This document shows, in pieces, positions 20,655-29,545 of a DNA stretch of 64,000 nucleotides; the stretch's first letter is position 1; the number at the start of each line of letters is the position of its first letter. Position numbers and translations under genes: made by a program. The notes below the pieces were generated by a model, which searched no databases, was not told where the DNA came from, and saw nothing but the letters and a program-made list of their open reading frames with translations. Source of the DNA: Cafeteria roenbergensis (lineage: Eukaryota > Sar > Bigyra > Bicosoecida > Cafeteriaceae); NCBI GenBank assembly GCA_008330645.1, contig VLTN01000075.1, forward strand, positions 62,001-126,000, in the 5' to 3' direction.

Positions 20655-23327
20655 ATGTCATCGCGGGTCGTACCGGAGGGGGCTGGGTCCCGAGCCGCGG
20701 CCGCGTCGCCCTGCCGAGCCGGCGTGCACTCCTCGGTTGTTGTGACGGTGCTGCCCAGCCCGGCCGCCGCCCGCGCTGGCACGGACCCGCCGTCCCCAGA
20801 GGTGCTGGTCCGCGATGACAGCAAGGCCAATGTCAGCCCCTTCGCGGCCCGTAGGCCGGAGGGGTCCGCACCGGGGTTCGCTGCCTCGGCGCGCGCAGGC
20901 GCACCGCACGCGTCGTGCGACGCCGCCGTTGCGACTGCCGCTGGCCCAGGCTCGGTCTCTGCGCCCGCGCTTGCGCTCGACCCTGCTGCCCCGGCGGGCA
21001 GCGCCGCCCTCTCACCCCGCATCGACATCCGCAAGTCGGGAAAGCGTTGGCTGGCGCGCGTGGAGGCGCCACCGCGCCCCTCAGCGGACCCGCACCGCCG
21101 CACCCAGCACCAGCGCCAGCATCAGAGTTACCAGACGCAGCCGCGTCGCTCCCGGACGGGTCGCCCTTCCTCCGCCACCTCGTCGGCCGCGGCCGCGGCT
21201 GCGGCAGCGTCAGCAGGCGCTGTGACGAAGCCGCCCCCTCGCAGCTCCACGGCTGAGCAGAGCGGTGCCGCGGCCGCGCCGTCGGGTCACGAGTTCGAGC
21301 GGGACACGACCAAGCAGCGCCCGCTAGTCTACGTCGGGCGGTTTCGCACGGAGGCTGCGGCAAGGGCCGCGGCAGCTGATGCGTCCATCGCACTGGCATC
21401 ACCGCGAGGCACGACGTTGTCCCCTCGAGCGACCGTGCCTGCGCCCCGGCCCGCCACGTCATCCGGCAGGCGACTCGCAGCAGCCACGGCACGCAGACGC
21501 AGCGGAGGGGACAGCCCTGCCGTATCCGTTGCATCCGGCAGGGTCAGGCCGGTGTCAGCGTCTGCCGCCCAAAGCAACCCGCCATCGGGTGCCGGTGCCG
21601 GTGCCGGTGCCGACAGGGCCGCGGGTGGGGCCAGTTTCGCCGAGGGCGGCTCTACCGGATATGGCGGAACCGCCACCGCAGGATCCAGCGGCACAGACCA
21701 GAGCCGTGAAACCGCTGGCCTGGCTCCGCTGCACCCGTGGTCGGTTCCGAGAAACGCGTCGGGGTCGCTTGTGGTCGGCGCCGTGGCCGTTGTTCCCAAC
21801 AAGGTGAGCGACGGTGTGGCTCTGCCGGCTCTGCCAGTGGACCTGTGGGGTGCGGCTGGCGCTGGTGCTGGCGCTGGCGCTGGCGAAGAATGCGGGGATC
21901 GCGCTGGATCCAGAGCCACGGCGGGGCGGCGGCGGGTGCGTCGGTCTGCGGCGGCGGCCGGATCGGCGCGCGGCCGGGCAGCGGGCGACGCGGTTTTCCG
22001 ACTGAGCGACGGGGGGGACGAGGCCAGTGGCGCGAGCCCTGCAGCCAGCGGCGAGGCCGCTGGGTTGGGCTGGCGATGGGCGTGGCGGCTGGATGTTGCG
22101 CCGGTTGCGGCCGACGCTTCTGCTGAGCAAGCCGCGACCACTGCCGGAGCGGCTGGTGCCGGTGCCGGTGCTGGTGCTGGTACTGGTGCTGGTGCTGGTG
22201 CTGGTGCTGGTGCTGGTGCTGGTGCTGGTGCTGGTGCTGGTGCTGGTGCTGGTGCTGGTGCTGGTGCTGGTGCTGGTGCTGGTGCTGGTGCTGGTGCTGG
22301 TGCTGGTGCTGGTGCTGGTACCGGTGCTGGTGCCGGTGCTGGTGCTGGTGCTGGTGCTGGTACCGGTGCTGGTGCTGGTGCTGGTGCTGGTGCTGGTGCT
22401 GGTGCTGGTGCTGGTGCTGGTGCTGGTGCTGGTGCTGGTACTGGTGCTGGTGCTGGCGGGCGGAGCTCGGCTTGGTCGCTGCTGGTGGCCCTGCCAGCGG
22501 ACGGAGCTGGCTGGTGCGCTGCGGCGTTCTCGGCCGAACAGCTGCGCGCCGTGGAGGCCAGTGCGCGCTCATCGGTGCCGCGGGCGGAGGCACTTGCACG
22601 CCGCGCACGCCGGCAGAGCGGTCCGGCGCGAAAACCGTTTGCCTTGCTCTGCGAGCCGGGGGGGGCTGGCGAGCGCTTCGCGAGTGAGGACCACGCCGAT
22701 GGAAGGGCCGATGGCAGCGGTGGTGGCAGAGGCGGGCTGTGGCTTGCGCCCGCGGGCACGCCGCTCGTGGCCGACGATTTTGCATCCGCTCGAGTGCCGC
22801 TGGCTCCGCTCGCGGCGAGGCCAAAACCGGCGATGGGGGCGGCGGGGGCGGCCTTTCTCGCTCCGCGGCGGGGTGTGCGGGGCCACCGGAAGGCCAAGGC
22901 GCGGGCGGCGCAGCTTGAGGCGATGCAGGCGGCGGGCCGTAGCCGCGAGCCGCGGCCTTCCGACGGCGCAATCGGAAGCTCCGGGCCCGGCTTGGCGGGC
23001 CGGGGCTGGCAGCCGATTCCGTGGCTTTGGCCGCGGGCGCATGGCCACGGCACGGGAAATGGCAAGCAGCTCCGGGCCGGAGCGGCCACGCTGCAGGCGA
23101 CCCAGCATCCTCGGGCTGGCGCAGAGGCGCCACACGTCCAAAGTGGCGCTGCCGGCGCTGTGGGGTCCGACAGCGGGGCCGAGCCGACAGGTTGTTTCTG
23201 CAAGCTTGTTCGCGAGCCGAGCGGCGCGTCGCGGGTCACGTGGCTTGGGGAAGCCTGCGCGGTACAGGCTGTGGCCGCGTGCATGACGCAGCTGTTCCCG
23301 TCCCTGGCGCGCGATTTCGGAGCGTGA
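20655..23327 (+). CDS. Unknown protein with split AP2-like motif and about 100-residue Gly-Ala repeat
   Basis: An 890-codon frame starts at the first ATG (20655). Residues 120-138 read SPRIDIRKSGKRWLARVEA and residues 222-246 contain YVGRFRTEAAARAAAADAS. Together they resemble the first and last strands plus helix of an AP2/ERF DNA-binding domain (W.ARI ... YLG.F.TEEEAARAYD.A), separated by an 80-residue Gln/Arg/Ser insert; this is my inference. Residues about 500-600 are a Gly-Ala repeat from (ggtgct)n. After it comes ordinary-looking sequence: WSLLVALPADGAGWCAAAF, GLWLAPAGTPLVADDF, a basic RGVRGHRKAKARAAQLEA and a Cys-containing tail, CFCKLVREPSG to CMTQLFPSLARDFGA. The minus strand is open across the same region (676 codons), so strand choice rests on the AP2-like and tail sequences. 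A nuclear role is possible but unproven. Confidence 0.55.
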   Translation: MSSRVVPEGAGSRAAAASPCRAGVHSSVVVTVLPSPAAARAGTDPPSPEVLVRDDSKANVSPFAARRPEGSAPGFAASARAGAPHASCDAAVATAAGPGSVSAPALALDPAAPAGSAALSPRIDIRKSGKRWLARVEAPPRPSADPHRRTQHQRQHQSYQTQPRRSRTGRPSSATSSAAAAAAAASAGAVTKPPPRSSTAEQSGAAAAPSGHEFERDTTKQRPLVYVGRFRTEAAARAAAADASIALASPRGTTLSPRATVPAPRPATSSGRRLAAATARRRSGGDSPAVSVASGRVRPVSASAAQSNPPSGAGAGAGADRAAGGASFAEGGSTGYGGTATAGSSGTDQSRETAGLAPLHPWSVPRNASGSLVVGAVAVVPNKVSDGVALPALPVDLWGAAGAGAGAGAGEECGDRAGSRATAGRRRVRRSAAAAGSARGRAAGDAVFRLSDGGDEASGASPAASGEAAGLGWRWAWRLDVAPVAADASAEQAATTAGAAGAGAGAGAGTGAGAGAGAGAGAGAGAGAGAGAGAGAGAGAGAGAGAGAGAGAGAGTGAGAGAGAGAGAGTGAGAGAGAGAGAGAGAGAGAGAGAGTGAGAGGRSSAWSLLVALPADGAGWCAAAFSAEQLRAVEASARSSVPRAEALARRARRQSGPARKPFALLCEPGGAGERFASEDHADGRADGSGGGRGGLWLAPAGTPLVADDFASARVPLAPLAARPKPAMGAAGAAFLAPRRGVRGHRKAKARAAQLEAMQAAGRSREPRPSDGAIGSSGPGLAGRGWQPIPWLWPRAHGHGTGNGKQLRAGAATLQATQHPRAGAEAPHVQSGAAGAVGSDSGAEPTGCFCKLVREPSGASRVTWLGEACAVQAVAACMTQLFPSLARDFGA
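22150..22456. repeat. (ggtgct)n hexanucleotide array inside the Gly-Ala gene
   Basis: About 50 tandem ggtgct hexamers with occasional ggtacc, ggtact or ggtgcc variants. In the plus-strand gene frame it reads alternating Gly-Ala with rare Thr. The other plus frame reads Val-Leu and the minus frames Gln-His or Pro-Ala, all open, which explains the long overlapping frames here. A smaller ggtgccggtgcc patch lies at 21592-21612 and a gctggcgctggt patch at 21858-21885. Confidence 0.95.
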
Positions 23328-23619
23328 CTTCCCATGGAAATCTGTGAGGCGCCGGTCAAGGGTCATGGGTGCGGCACTGGAGGCGGCTGCAGCTGCCGTT
23401 TGAGTGCGTGGATGAGAGCGTCGGGTCGCAAAGCAGCGAAGCGCAACTGCCCGCGCGCTGCGTGCCGACTCTGCCGACGCGCGCACGGCGCACTCTTGGG
23501 GACAGAGAAGCAGTGGGAGCCCCGCGCCGCCGCCCGGTTGTTGCGCTGCGCACTGGTGGCGCCAACCAGGAGTGGCACACGCGCGGGCCGGTGGGCCGCC
23601 GCGCGCGCTGCGTCCCGAG

Positions 23620-24757
23620 ATGCAGTGTGATCGGCCACGCGGCGTGCCCCCCGCTGTCCGGGCGTCCGCCCTCGGCCCGGCGCGCTTCCTCGCAAGCGGG
23701 TGCGCGTCGATCGACAAAGCCCTTGGCGGTGGCCTGCGCGCAGGCTGGCTTACAGAGGTGAGCGCGGCAGGAGAGCCGCGTCAGCCTGCGCCACTCTTGC
23801 GAGTTCAAAAAAGCCACGGCGGCACCCGCTGCGCCCCCCTCGTCGCCCGCACCGCAGATTGCTGGCGAAGCGGGCGCTGGGAAAACCCAGCTGGTGATGC
23901 AGTTTGCAATTCGAGTGAGCTGCGCAGCCGATTGCAAGGAAAGGTTGCCGCCGGGCGCTAGCACGCATCCCCCCCACCCGTGCGGACGCGCCCTTTCGCT
24001 GCCCATTGCTGCCATCGTCACCGCGCCGCAGTGCGCAATGCCCGTCTCCCTGGGCGGGATGGGCGCCCCCGCGGCCATCATTTGCACAGAGGGCAGTTTT
24101 CCGGTTCGGCGCATGCGGACCATGGCGTTTGCCGTGTGGGCAGCGCTTTCCGCTGCGCAGCGCTCGGAGTGCGAGGCCTGCGGCGTGAGCAGGGACACGC
24201 TGTGGGGCTGCCACCTCGTGCGCAACGCGGACAGCCCCGAGAGCCTCGTGGCCGCGGTGGCCGCAGCCGCGGCGTGCGCTCGCGCCGGCCGGTGCGCCGC
24301 GCTGCTGCTCGACTCCATCGCCGGCCCGTTCAGGGTGCCGGACCCGGACGAGGGCTCTGGGGGCGCAGCGTCGAAAGCCGCTCCCGGAAGCGCGGGCGGC
24401 GGCGGGGGCGGCCGGCGCTGGTTTGCCGGGCGCGCAAAGGCGCTTCTCGGGGTGAGCTCCGTGCTCCGCTGCTTGGCCCTTGAGCGGCGGCTGCCGGTGC
24501 TGGTGGCCAACCAGGCCACGGCGGTGCTCCGCCCCGACGACTCGACGGCCGCGCCGGATGACGTGGCGCCCGCTCTGGGGATGGCGTGGGCGCACGCGGC
24601 CCACGTTCGCGCGATGCTGCTGCGGCGGCGCGGCTCTGCCAACCCCCAGGCGAGGGCGGTGCGGGTGGTGTTCCACCCGGCGGCGGCGAGCTCGGCTTGT
24701 GTTTGCGTGCTGGGCGAGGCGGGGCTGGGCGAGGCGGTGCTGGGCGAGGCGCCATAG
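23620..24757 (+). CDS. XRCC3: XRCC3-like RAD51 paralogue, three exons seen
   Basis: Exons 23620-23757, 23858-23914 and 24032-24757 join in phase 0 to 306 residues (human XRCC3 346). Exon 1 ends FLASGCASIDKALGGGLRAG WLTE, exon 2 is IAGEAGAGKTQLVMQFAIR with the Walker A loop, and exon 3 continues CAMPVSLGGMGAPAAIICTE. GSFPVRRM, the Walker B ALLLDSIAGPFRV, VLVANQATAVL and PALGMAWAHAAHVRAMLLRR follow the XRCC3 order (ICTEDAFP, LVVIDSIAAPFR, VLCINQVT, ALGITWANQLLVRL). These paralogues support RAD51 filaments in homologous recombination in the nucleus. Introns begin GTGAGC and end CGCAG. The N-terminal helical domain is short or missing: 23620 is the first in-frame ATG, but a further 5' exon between 23330 and 23610 is possible. 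The C-terminal tail has an odd GEAGLGEAVLGEA repeat. Confidence 0.8.
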
Positions 24758-25259
24758 GCCCGTTACGACGGCGGGGCGGGGCCGGGCGGGGCGCTCCGTC
24801 ACGCCCTGCATGCGTACCCATCAGCGCAACATCAACACCGGACCAAGCGCGGACGGAGTGGCGGAACGCCGGACGGGAGGGCATGCCTCCCCAGAGGCGC
24901 TGCCCGCCCAGAGGCGCTGCCCGCCCAGAGGCGCTGCCCGCCCAGAGGCGCTGCCCGCCCAGAGGCGCTGCCCGCCCAGAGGCGCTGCCCGCCCAGAGGC
25001 GCTGCCCGCCCAGAGGCGCTGCCCGCCCAGAGGCGCTGCCCGCCCAGAGGCGCTGCCCGCCCAGAGGCGCTGCCCGCCCAGAGGCGCTGCCCGCCCAGAT
25101 GCGCTGCCCGCCCAGAGGCGCTGCCCGCCCAGAGGCGCTGCCCGCCCAGAGGCGCTGCCCGCCCAGAGGCGCTGCCCGCCCAGAGGCGCTGCCCGCCCAG
25201 AGGCGCTGCCCGCCCAGAGGCGCTGCCCGCCCAGAGGCGCCATCCCCCCCCCCGCCCCG
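24758..25259. other. Tail-to-tail gap XRCC3 / FSH1
   Basis: The 502-bp convergent gap is mostly the 17-bp array. Flanking bases show gcgaggc(g/t)gg-type imperfect repeats near 24710-24800 and a short C run at 25243-25252. No gene is supported. Confidence 0.5.
24891..25240. repeat. 17-bp minisatellite, about 20.6 copies
   Basis: Unit cagaggcgctgcccgcc repeats head-to-tail and almost perfectly for 350 bp. I see one substituted unit (cagatgcgc) near 25097. Because 17 is not a multiple of three and the unit lacks stops, every frame is open across it, giving false frames on both strands. It lies between the convergent 3' ends of the XRCC3-like and FSH1-like genes. The near identity suggests recent expansion or homogenisation. 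Confidence 0.97.
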
Positions 25260-26300
25260 TCAGGCCGGCGCGGCGCTCCTGAGCCATGCAATCACGGCGT
25301 CGATATCAGCGGCCTGCTGGACCATGGCGTGGCCGTGGCCGTGCACGATTCTGGCGCGGCCCGCCGCCCGGAAGCGGCCCATGAGCTCTACCTGCAGCTC
25401 CTCCGGGATGGAACGGTCCTCCGGGCTTGTGATGTGCAGGCTGGGCAGGGGGAGCGGCGTGTCCGCCGGCCACGGCGTGAGGGCGCGCGAGGCGATGCCG
25501 CAGACCATGACCACGGCCGGCGGAAGGATCGCGGAGCACCGGGCGCCAAACTCTGCCGGAGGCAGCGTGGCCTCGCTGGCGGTGGCCTCGCTGGCGGCCG
25601 CGGCGGCGGAGGGTGGCATCGGGGCTGCGCCGCTGGCGGCGGCGGGCAGCCCTGCCCGGTGGGCCAAACCGGCCTGAACCAGCTGGTGGGCGAGCATCGC
25701 GCCCTGCGAGAACCCCAGCCAGGCGTCGAACGGCGGGCGCCCCCTAGCCCCAGTGCCGGCGCCACCAGCAGCGTCGGCGTCGCTGCGAGCCGCAGCGTGC
25801 GTTGCCGCCTCCAGAGCCAGCAGCGAGTCGTCCAGCCCGTGGTACCGGATGCCCGACGCGCGAAGGGACGACACCGGCTCGGCCCCCGGGGCGAGCTCTG
25901 GGAAGAACCAGCCCTTGGCGTCGGGAGGCGGTTCCCCGCCGAACGCGCTCGTGACCTGGTGCGGCGCCTCAGCCCAAACGAGCTCCACTCCGTTGCGCGC
26001 AGCCTTGCGCCTCCACGAGCTCAAGCGCTTCCGAAAGGCGTCCGCATTTTGGCACCACCCGTGGAGCATCAGCACTCGCAGCGGCCGCGAGGCGGCGCCC
26101 GCACCCTTGCCCGACGCAGTTTTCCCGCCCTTGCCCCCTCGCCCCGCCCCCTTGGCCTTCCCGGCCGCCTTCGCGCCAGCAGCGGCGGGCGGGGAGGGTG
26201 CGCCCGCAGCTGCGGCGGCGGCCGCGCACCTCAAGAGGGCGCCCAGTTCGTCGGCGGCAGCGACGGCGAGCGGCTCGGCTGCTCTGGCAACGGAGGCCAT
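25260..26300 (-). CDS. FSH1/OVCA2-family serine hydrolase
   Basis: An alpha/beta hydrolase of 346 residues from ATG 26300, which has a good context (AGCATGGCC). An in-frame ATG at 26486 would add 62 low-complexity residues. After an Ala/Gly/Lys-rich leader the domain starts LRVLMLHGWCQNADAFRKRL, as in FSH1 proteins. It has the nucleophile elbow WLGFSQGAMLA, the acid strand PSLHITSPEDRSIP and the catalytic His in HGHGHAMVQQ. Middle landmarks WAEAPHQV and GWFFPEL also fit. The family hydrolyses small esters, but the natural substrate is usually unknown. It is convergent with XRCC3 and divergent from the SLC25 carrier. The leader has an Ala/Gly/Lys run (GAKAAGKAKGAGRGGKGGKT) that may be a disordered linker or a targeting segment. 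Confidence 0.85.
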   Translation of the reverse strand: MASVARAAEPLAVAAADELGALLRCAAAAAAAGAPSPPAAAGAKAAGKAKGAGRGGKGGKTASGKGAGAASRPLRVLMLHGWCQNADAFRKRLSSWRRKAARNGVELVWAEAPHQVTSAFGGEPPPDAKGWFFPELAPGAEPVSSLRASGIRYHGLDDSLLALEAATHAAARSDADAAGGAGTGARGRPPFDAWLGFSQGAMLAHQLVQAGLAHRAGLPAAASGAAPMPPSAAAAASEATASEATLPPAEFGARCSAILPPAVVMVCGIASRALTPWPADTPLPLPSLHITSPEDRSIPEELQVELMGRFRAAGRARIVHGHGHAMVQQAADIDAVIAWLRSAAPA

Positions 26301-26560
26301 GCTTCCCTCGCCGGCGCCGTGGCGGCCCCGGGGCACCCCCTGGCTGCAGTCGGCGCGATGTCTGGCGCGACGGCCAGAGGGGCTCCGCCTGCTGCCTGCT
26401 GTGGTTCGCGGGCGCGAGCCCCGAAGACGCGCGCTCTGCAATGCCTCGCTCTGACTCTGCCGTCCTGACCCACTGCCATTCCGCATCTGCGAACGCTCCG
26501 CTCCCGGCTTGCCAAGGAGCCCGGCCCTGCCGCCGGGGCGCCCTCCATCCTCGCGGGGTC

Positions 26561-27967
26561 ATGGACCAGGCTCCCGGAGCCCCGCCCAGCACCGAGGCGA
26601 TTCAATGGGGCGAGCTTGGTGAGCGTGCCCCTCGCCGCTGACGCGGGCGGCGAGCGCAGCATTCCCAGCGCAGGCCAGCGCCGCGCGGGGCACAGTTGGC
26701 GTGATCGAGTGCTGCTGCTCGCATCCTCCCCCTCCGTCCCTGGCTATGGTGCCGCGCAGACCCGTGGAAGTTTTACACCATTGGCCCGACGGTGTTTTTC
26801 GGCGTGCGCGCCATCAACCACCCGAGTGAGCTCCTCGCGCAGGCGCCACTGACGCCACGCAAGGCCCTCGGCGCCCTTGGCGTGCGCCGCATTTGCTTTC
26901 GCTGTCTCGGCGATGCGCTGCAGGCGGGGCGGAGCGCAGCCAGAGCTGCCGGCGGCGCCGCCGCCAATGAGGCCCCACCTTGCAGCGTTGCCTGCAGCGT
27001 CCACCGGCCCGGCGCGGCAGCACCCCGCCTGCCGTTGCGGGTGTTTGTTTTTATTGCCAGCGCGACCGCTCGTTTGTCGCTCGCTGCGCTCCGGTCTCTT
27101 GCGCGCGTGTGCGCTCGCGCAGTGAACGTGGTGAAGACGCGGCTGCAAGCGCAGCTGGCCGGGGCGCCGGCCTACAGCGGCACGGCCGACGCAGTGCGCA
27201 GCATCTGGCGGCAGGAGGGCGCCCGCGGGTTCTTCAAGGGCTTCGGCACCTCCATGCTCAACCTGGCGGTGGGCCAGATTTACATCAGCGTCTTTGAGCG
27301 AATGCGCTCCGGCGACGTGGCTCTGCTCAACGGGCTCTCGGAGGCGCAGCGCACGGCTGTGGGCGCCTGCACGGCGGTGCTCGTGTCGCAGACGGTGTCC
27401 AACCCCATCGACGTGGTCTCGCAGCGCCTCATGGTGGACAGGTCGGGGCCAGCGCCCAGGGGCGCCGCGTGGCAGCCCGCGGCTCTGCGCGTCGCTCGCG
27501 AAGTGGTCGCCGGCAGCGGGGCGCGGGGCCTGTTCCGCGGGTACTGGGCCAGCATCCTGCAGATGGCGCCCGGGTCCTCGCTGTGGTGGACGTCGTACGG
27601 GATTTACCGGAACGCGCTGCTGGGGTGTCTCGGGCCCGCCCCGGCCCCGTGGCACCCCCGCGCCGTGGAGGTGGTGTCCGGTGCGATGGCCGGGAGCACG
27701 GTGGCGATCATCGCAAACCCGCTCGACGTGCTGCGCACGCGGGTGCAGGTTCACGGGCTGCCGCTGCTGGCCACGCTGCGGTCCATCCTGTTTCAGGAGG
27801 GCCTTCGTGGCATCTCGGCCGGAATGGCGGCGCGCGTGGCCACCATGGCGCCCAACGGCGCGCTGGTCATGTCGGCGTACGAGCTGATTAAGCGGCTGTC
27901 CCTCACTGACGAGGCGCGCCTCGCGAGGAGCCAGGCCGCCGCAGCCGCCGCTGCGGAGCGGGCGTAA
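26561..27967 (+). CDS. SLC25A44: SLC25A44-like mitochondrial carrier, three exons
   Basis: Exons 26561-26618, 26760-26825 and 27123-27967 give 322 residues (human SLC25A44 314). The N-terminus reads EAIQWGELDPWKFYTIGPTV, matching human IIEWEHLDKKKFYVFG across two splice junctions, which fixes the exon structure. Three carrier repeats carry PMNVVKTRLQ, PIDVVSQRLM and PLDVLRTRVQ. The unusual VVSQ in repeat 2 is also found in SLC25A44 (PIDVVSQHLM). SSLWWTSYGIYRN matches human SAVWWPFYHFY. In animals this inner-membrane carrier imports branched-chain amino acids; the substrate here is inferred from that. Introns start GTGAGC; the last two exons are in phase 1. The C-terminus is Ala-rich. Confidence 0.92.
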
Positions 27968-27976
27968 AAGGTAGCC

Positions 27977-27991
27977 GGGGGGGGGGGGGGG
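27977..27991. repeat. Run of 15 G in a tail-to-tail gap
   Basis: Uninterrupted poly-G just after the carrier stop codon (27965-27967). A 12-base poly-A run (28187-28198) lies in the same 292-bp convergent gap before the phosphoglycerate mutase stop. Confidence 0.95.
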
Positions 27992-28259
27992 CGAAGCGGG
28001 TGGAGCGGGCGGGCGGGCGGAGCGGCAGCTGCGACCCCAGCGGCCTGTTTGGCGCTCCGCACGCGCGCCCGCTCCGCCGCTGCTGCGACTGCACGCGTGC
28101 TTGCTATGCGCACGCTTGTGCGGGGCGGCTCGGCGCGCTGAGTGTGTGTTGTCGTGCCGGGCGGGGGAGGGCCAAGTCGCGTGAGCAAAAAAAAAAAACT
28201 TGGCAAACGGACGCAGGCAAGCCACGACCGAGCGGCCAGACGCACAGTCACGCCCCCAG

Positions 28260-29339
28260 TCAGGCACGGATGGACGCCTGGGCGGCTACCCTGGCGGCCT
28301 CCGCCTCGATGGCGGCCTGGTCGCCGAGGTAGTACCCGGAGAGCGGCGCCGCGGCGGTGCGGCCGGCCGGGCAGGGCAGCGGCTTGAGGTCGTCTCCGAG
28401 GGTATACACGAGGGGCACGCCGGTGGGGATGTTCACGCCGATGATGTCCTCGTTGCCGATGCCGTCCAGGTGCTTCACGAGGGCGCGAAGGCTGTTGCCG
28501 TGCGCTACGATGAGAACCCGCTTTCCGGCGGCAAGTGCCGGCGCAATGTCCGACTCCCAAAACGGCACCACGCGGTCGCACGTGATGGCGAGCGACTCGG
28601 CCAGCGGCAGTACATCCGGGCTGAGAGCGGCGTAGCGGCGGTCGTGGCCCGGCCAGTGCTCGTCGGAGCGGTCGAGGGAGGGAGGGGGCACGTCGAACGA
28701 GCGCCTCCAAATCTTCACCTGGTCCTCGCCGTGCTTGGCCGAGGTTTCGGCCTTGTTCAGCCCGCTCAAGGCGCCGTAGTGGCGCTCGTTGAGGCGGTAG
28801 TCCTTCACGGTGGGGAGCCAGGACTGGCCGGCAGCCTCCAGAGCGAGGTTGCACGTGGTCACGGCGCGGGTCAGCACGGACGTGAACACCATGTCGAACT
28901 CAAAGCCCTCCTCCTTGAGCGACTCGCCTCCCGCGGTGGCCTCAGCGCGGCCCTTGTCTGTCAGAGGCACGTCCACCCACCCGGTGAACCGGTTCTCAAG
29001 GTTCCAGGTCGACTGACTGCGAGGGCAAGGCGCGGGCAACCACGAGCGGTGAGCGGAGGAACGCCCAAGGCTGGCCCGTGGGACTCCCGCAGGCCACGGC
29101 CCAGGCAGCCGCGCGCACTCGCACGCAGAGGAGGCGGCTTTTGTTCGAAGCGGGGCAGGCCAGCAAGGCCGGCCCGTCCAAGGCTCGGCCAGATCCGCCG
29201 CCCGGCTCCGGGCCGATGGCGGCAGCGCGTGTGACCCTCGGCCGCCTCACCCGTGGCGCATCATCACGAGGCTGTGGGCGCTGCGCCTGCCCGCCGCAGT
29301 CCCCACGATGGATGCCGAGCGCTTCACGGCGGCGTTCAT
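28260..29339 (-). CDS. gpmA: 2,3-BPG-dependent phosphoglycerate mutase, two exons
   Basis: Exons 29339-29251 and 29016-28260 join to 281 residues. The junction creates the catalytic histidine motif [18 protein letters not shown] (family RHGESxWN). Later motifs are [30 protein letters not shown] and the second catalytic His in [20 protein letters not shown], then IPTGVPLVY. The enzyme interconverts 3- and 2-phosphoglycerate in glycolysis or gluconeogenesis. Before the core are about 24 residues rich in Ala, Ser and Arg with no acidic residue ([20 protein letters not shown]), which looks like a mitochondrial or plastid presequence; bacterial enzymes lack this. The intron (29250-29017) starts GTGAGG and ends CTCGCAG. 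The usual Glu after RHG is Gln here. Confidence 0.92.
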
Positions 29340-29545
29340 GGCTCCCGGGTGCAGACCTGGTGTGCGACGGCGCCCTTGGTGGCCAGTGTTTGAAGCAATC
29401 GCGAAGCCAACTGTGGAGCAGTCTGGTCCCAACTCTGGGGCCCAAGTCGCTTGCAGAACGGCACGCTTGCCACACTAGCGGGCCGCGGCTGGGCGGAATG
29501 CGCGGGGCGCAACCGCAGCGCCGCCGAAAGGCGCCATTACTGGCC

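Noticed and set aside
21329-23359. 676-codon minus-strand frame over the Gly-Ala gene
   Set aside because: Mostly Pro-Ala from the repeat and antisense sequence; no motif, whereas the plus strand has an AP2-like pattern and an ordinary C-terminus. Not fully excluded.
24891-25240. CRISPR-like array
   Set aside because: Units are contiguous 17-mers without spacers, and the genome is eukaryotic.
24820-25290. 150-codon repeat proteins across the 17-bp array on both strands
   Set aside because: Every frame is open because the unit lacks stops; there is no independent sign of coding and the array sits between two convergent gene ends.
25260-26486. Longer FSH1 start at 26486
   Set aside because: The extra 62 residues are Arg/Ser/Gly low-complexity and would leave only 74 bp to the divergent carrier ATG; ATG 26300 has the better context. 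Kept as an alternative.
28187-28198. Poly-A run as the tail of a retrocopy
   Set aside because: Only 12 bases, no target-site duplication and no retrocopied gene next to it; it lies in an ordinary convergent 3' gap.
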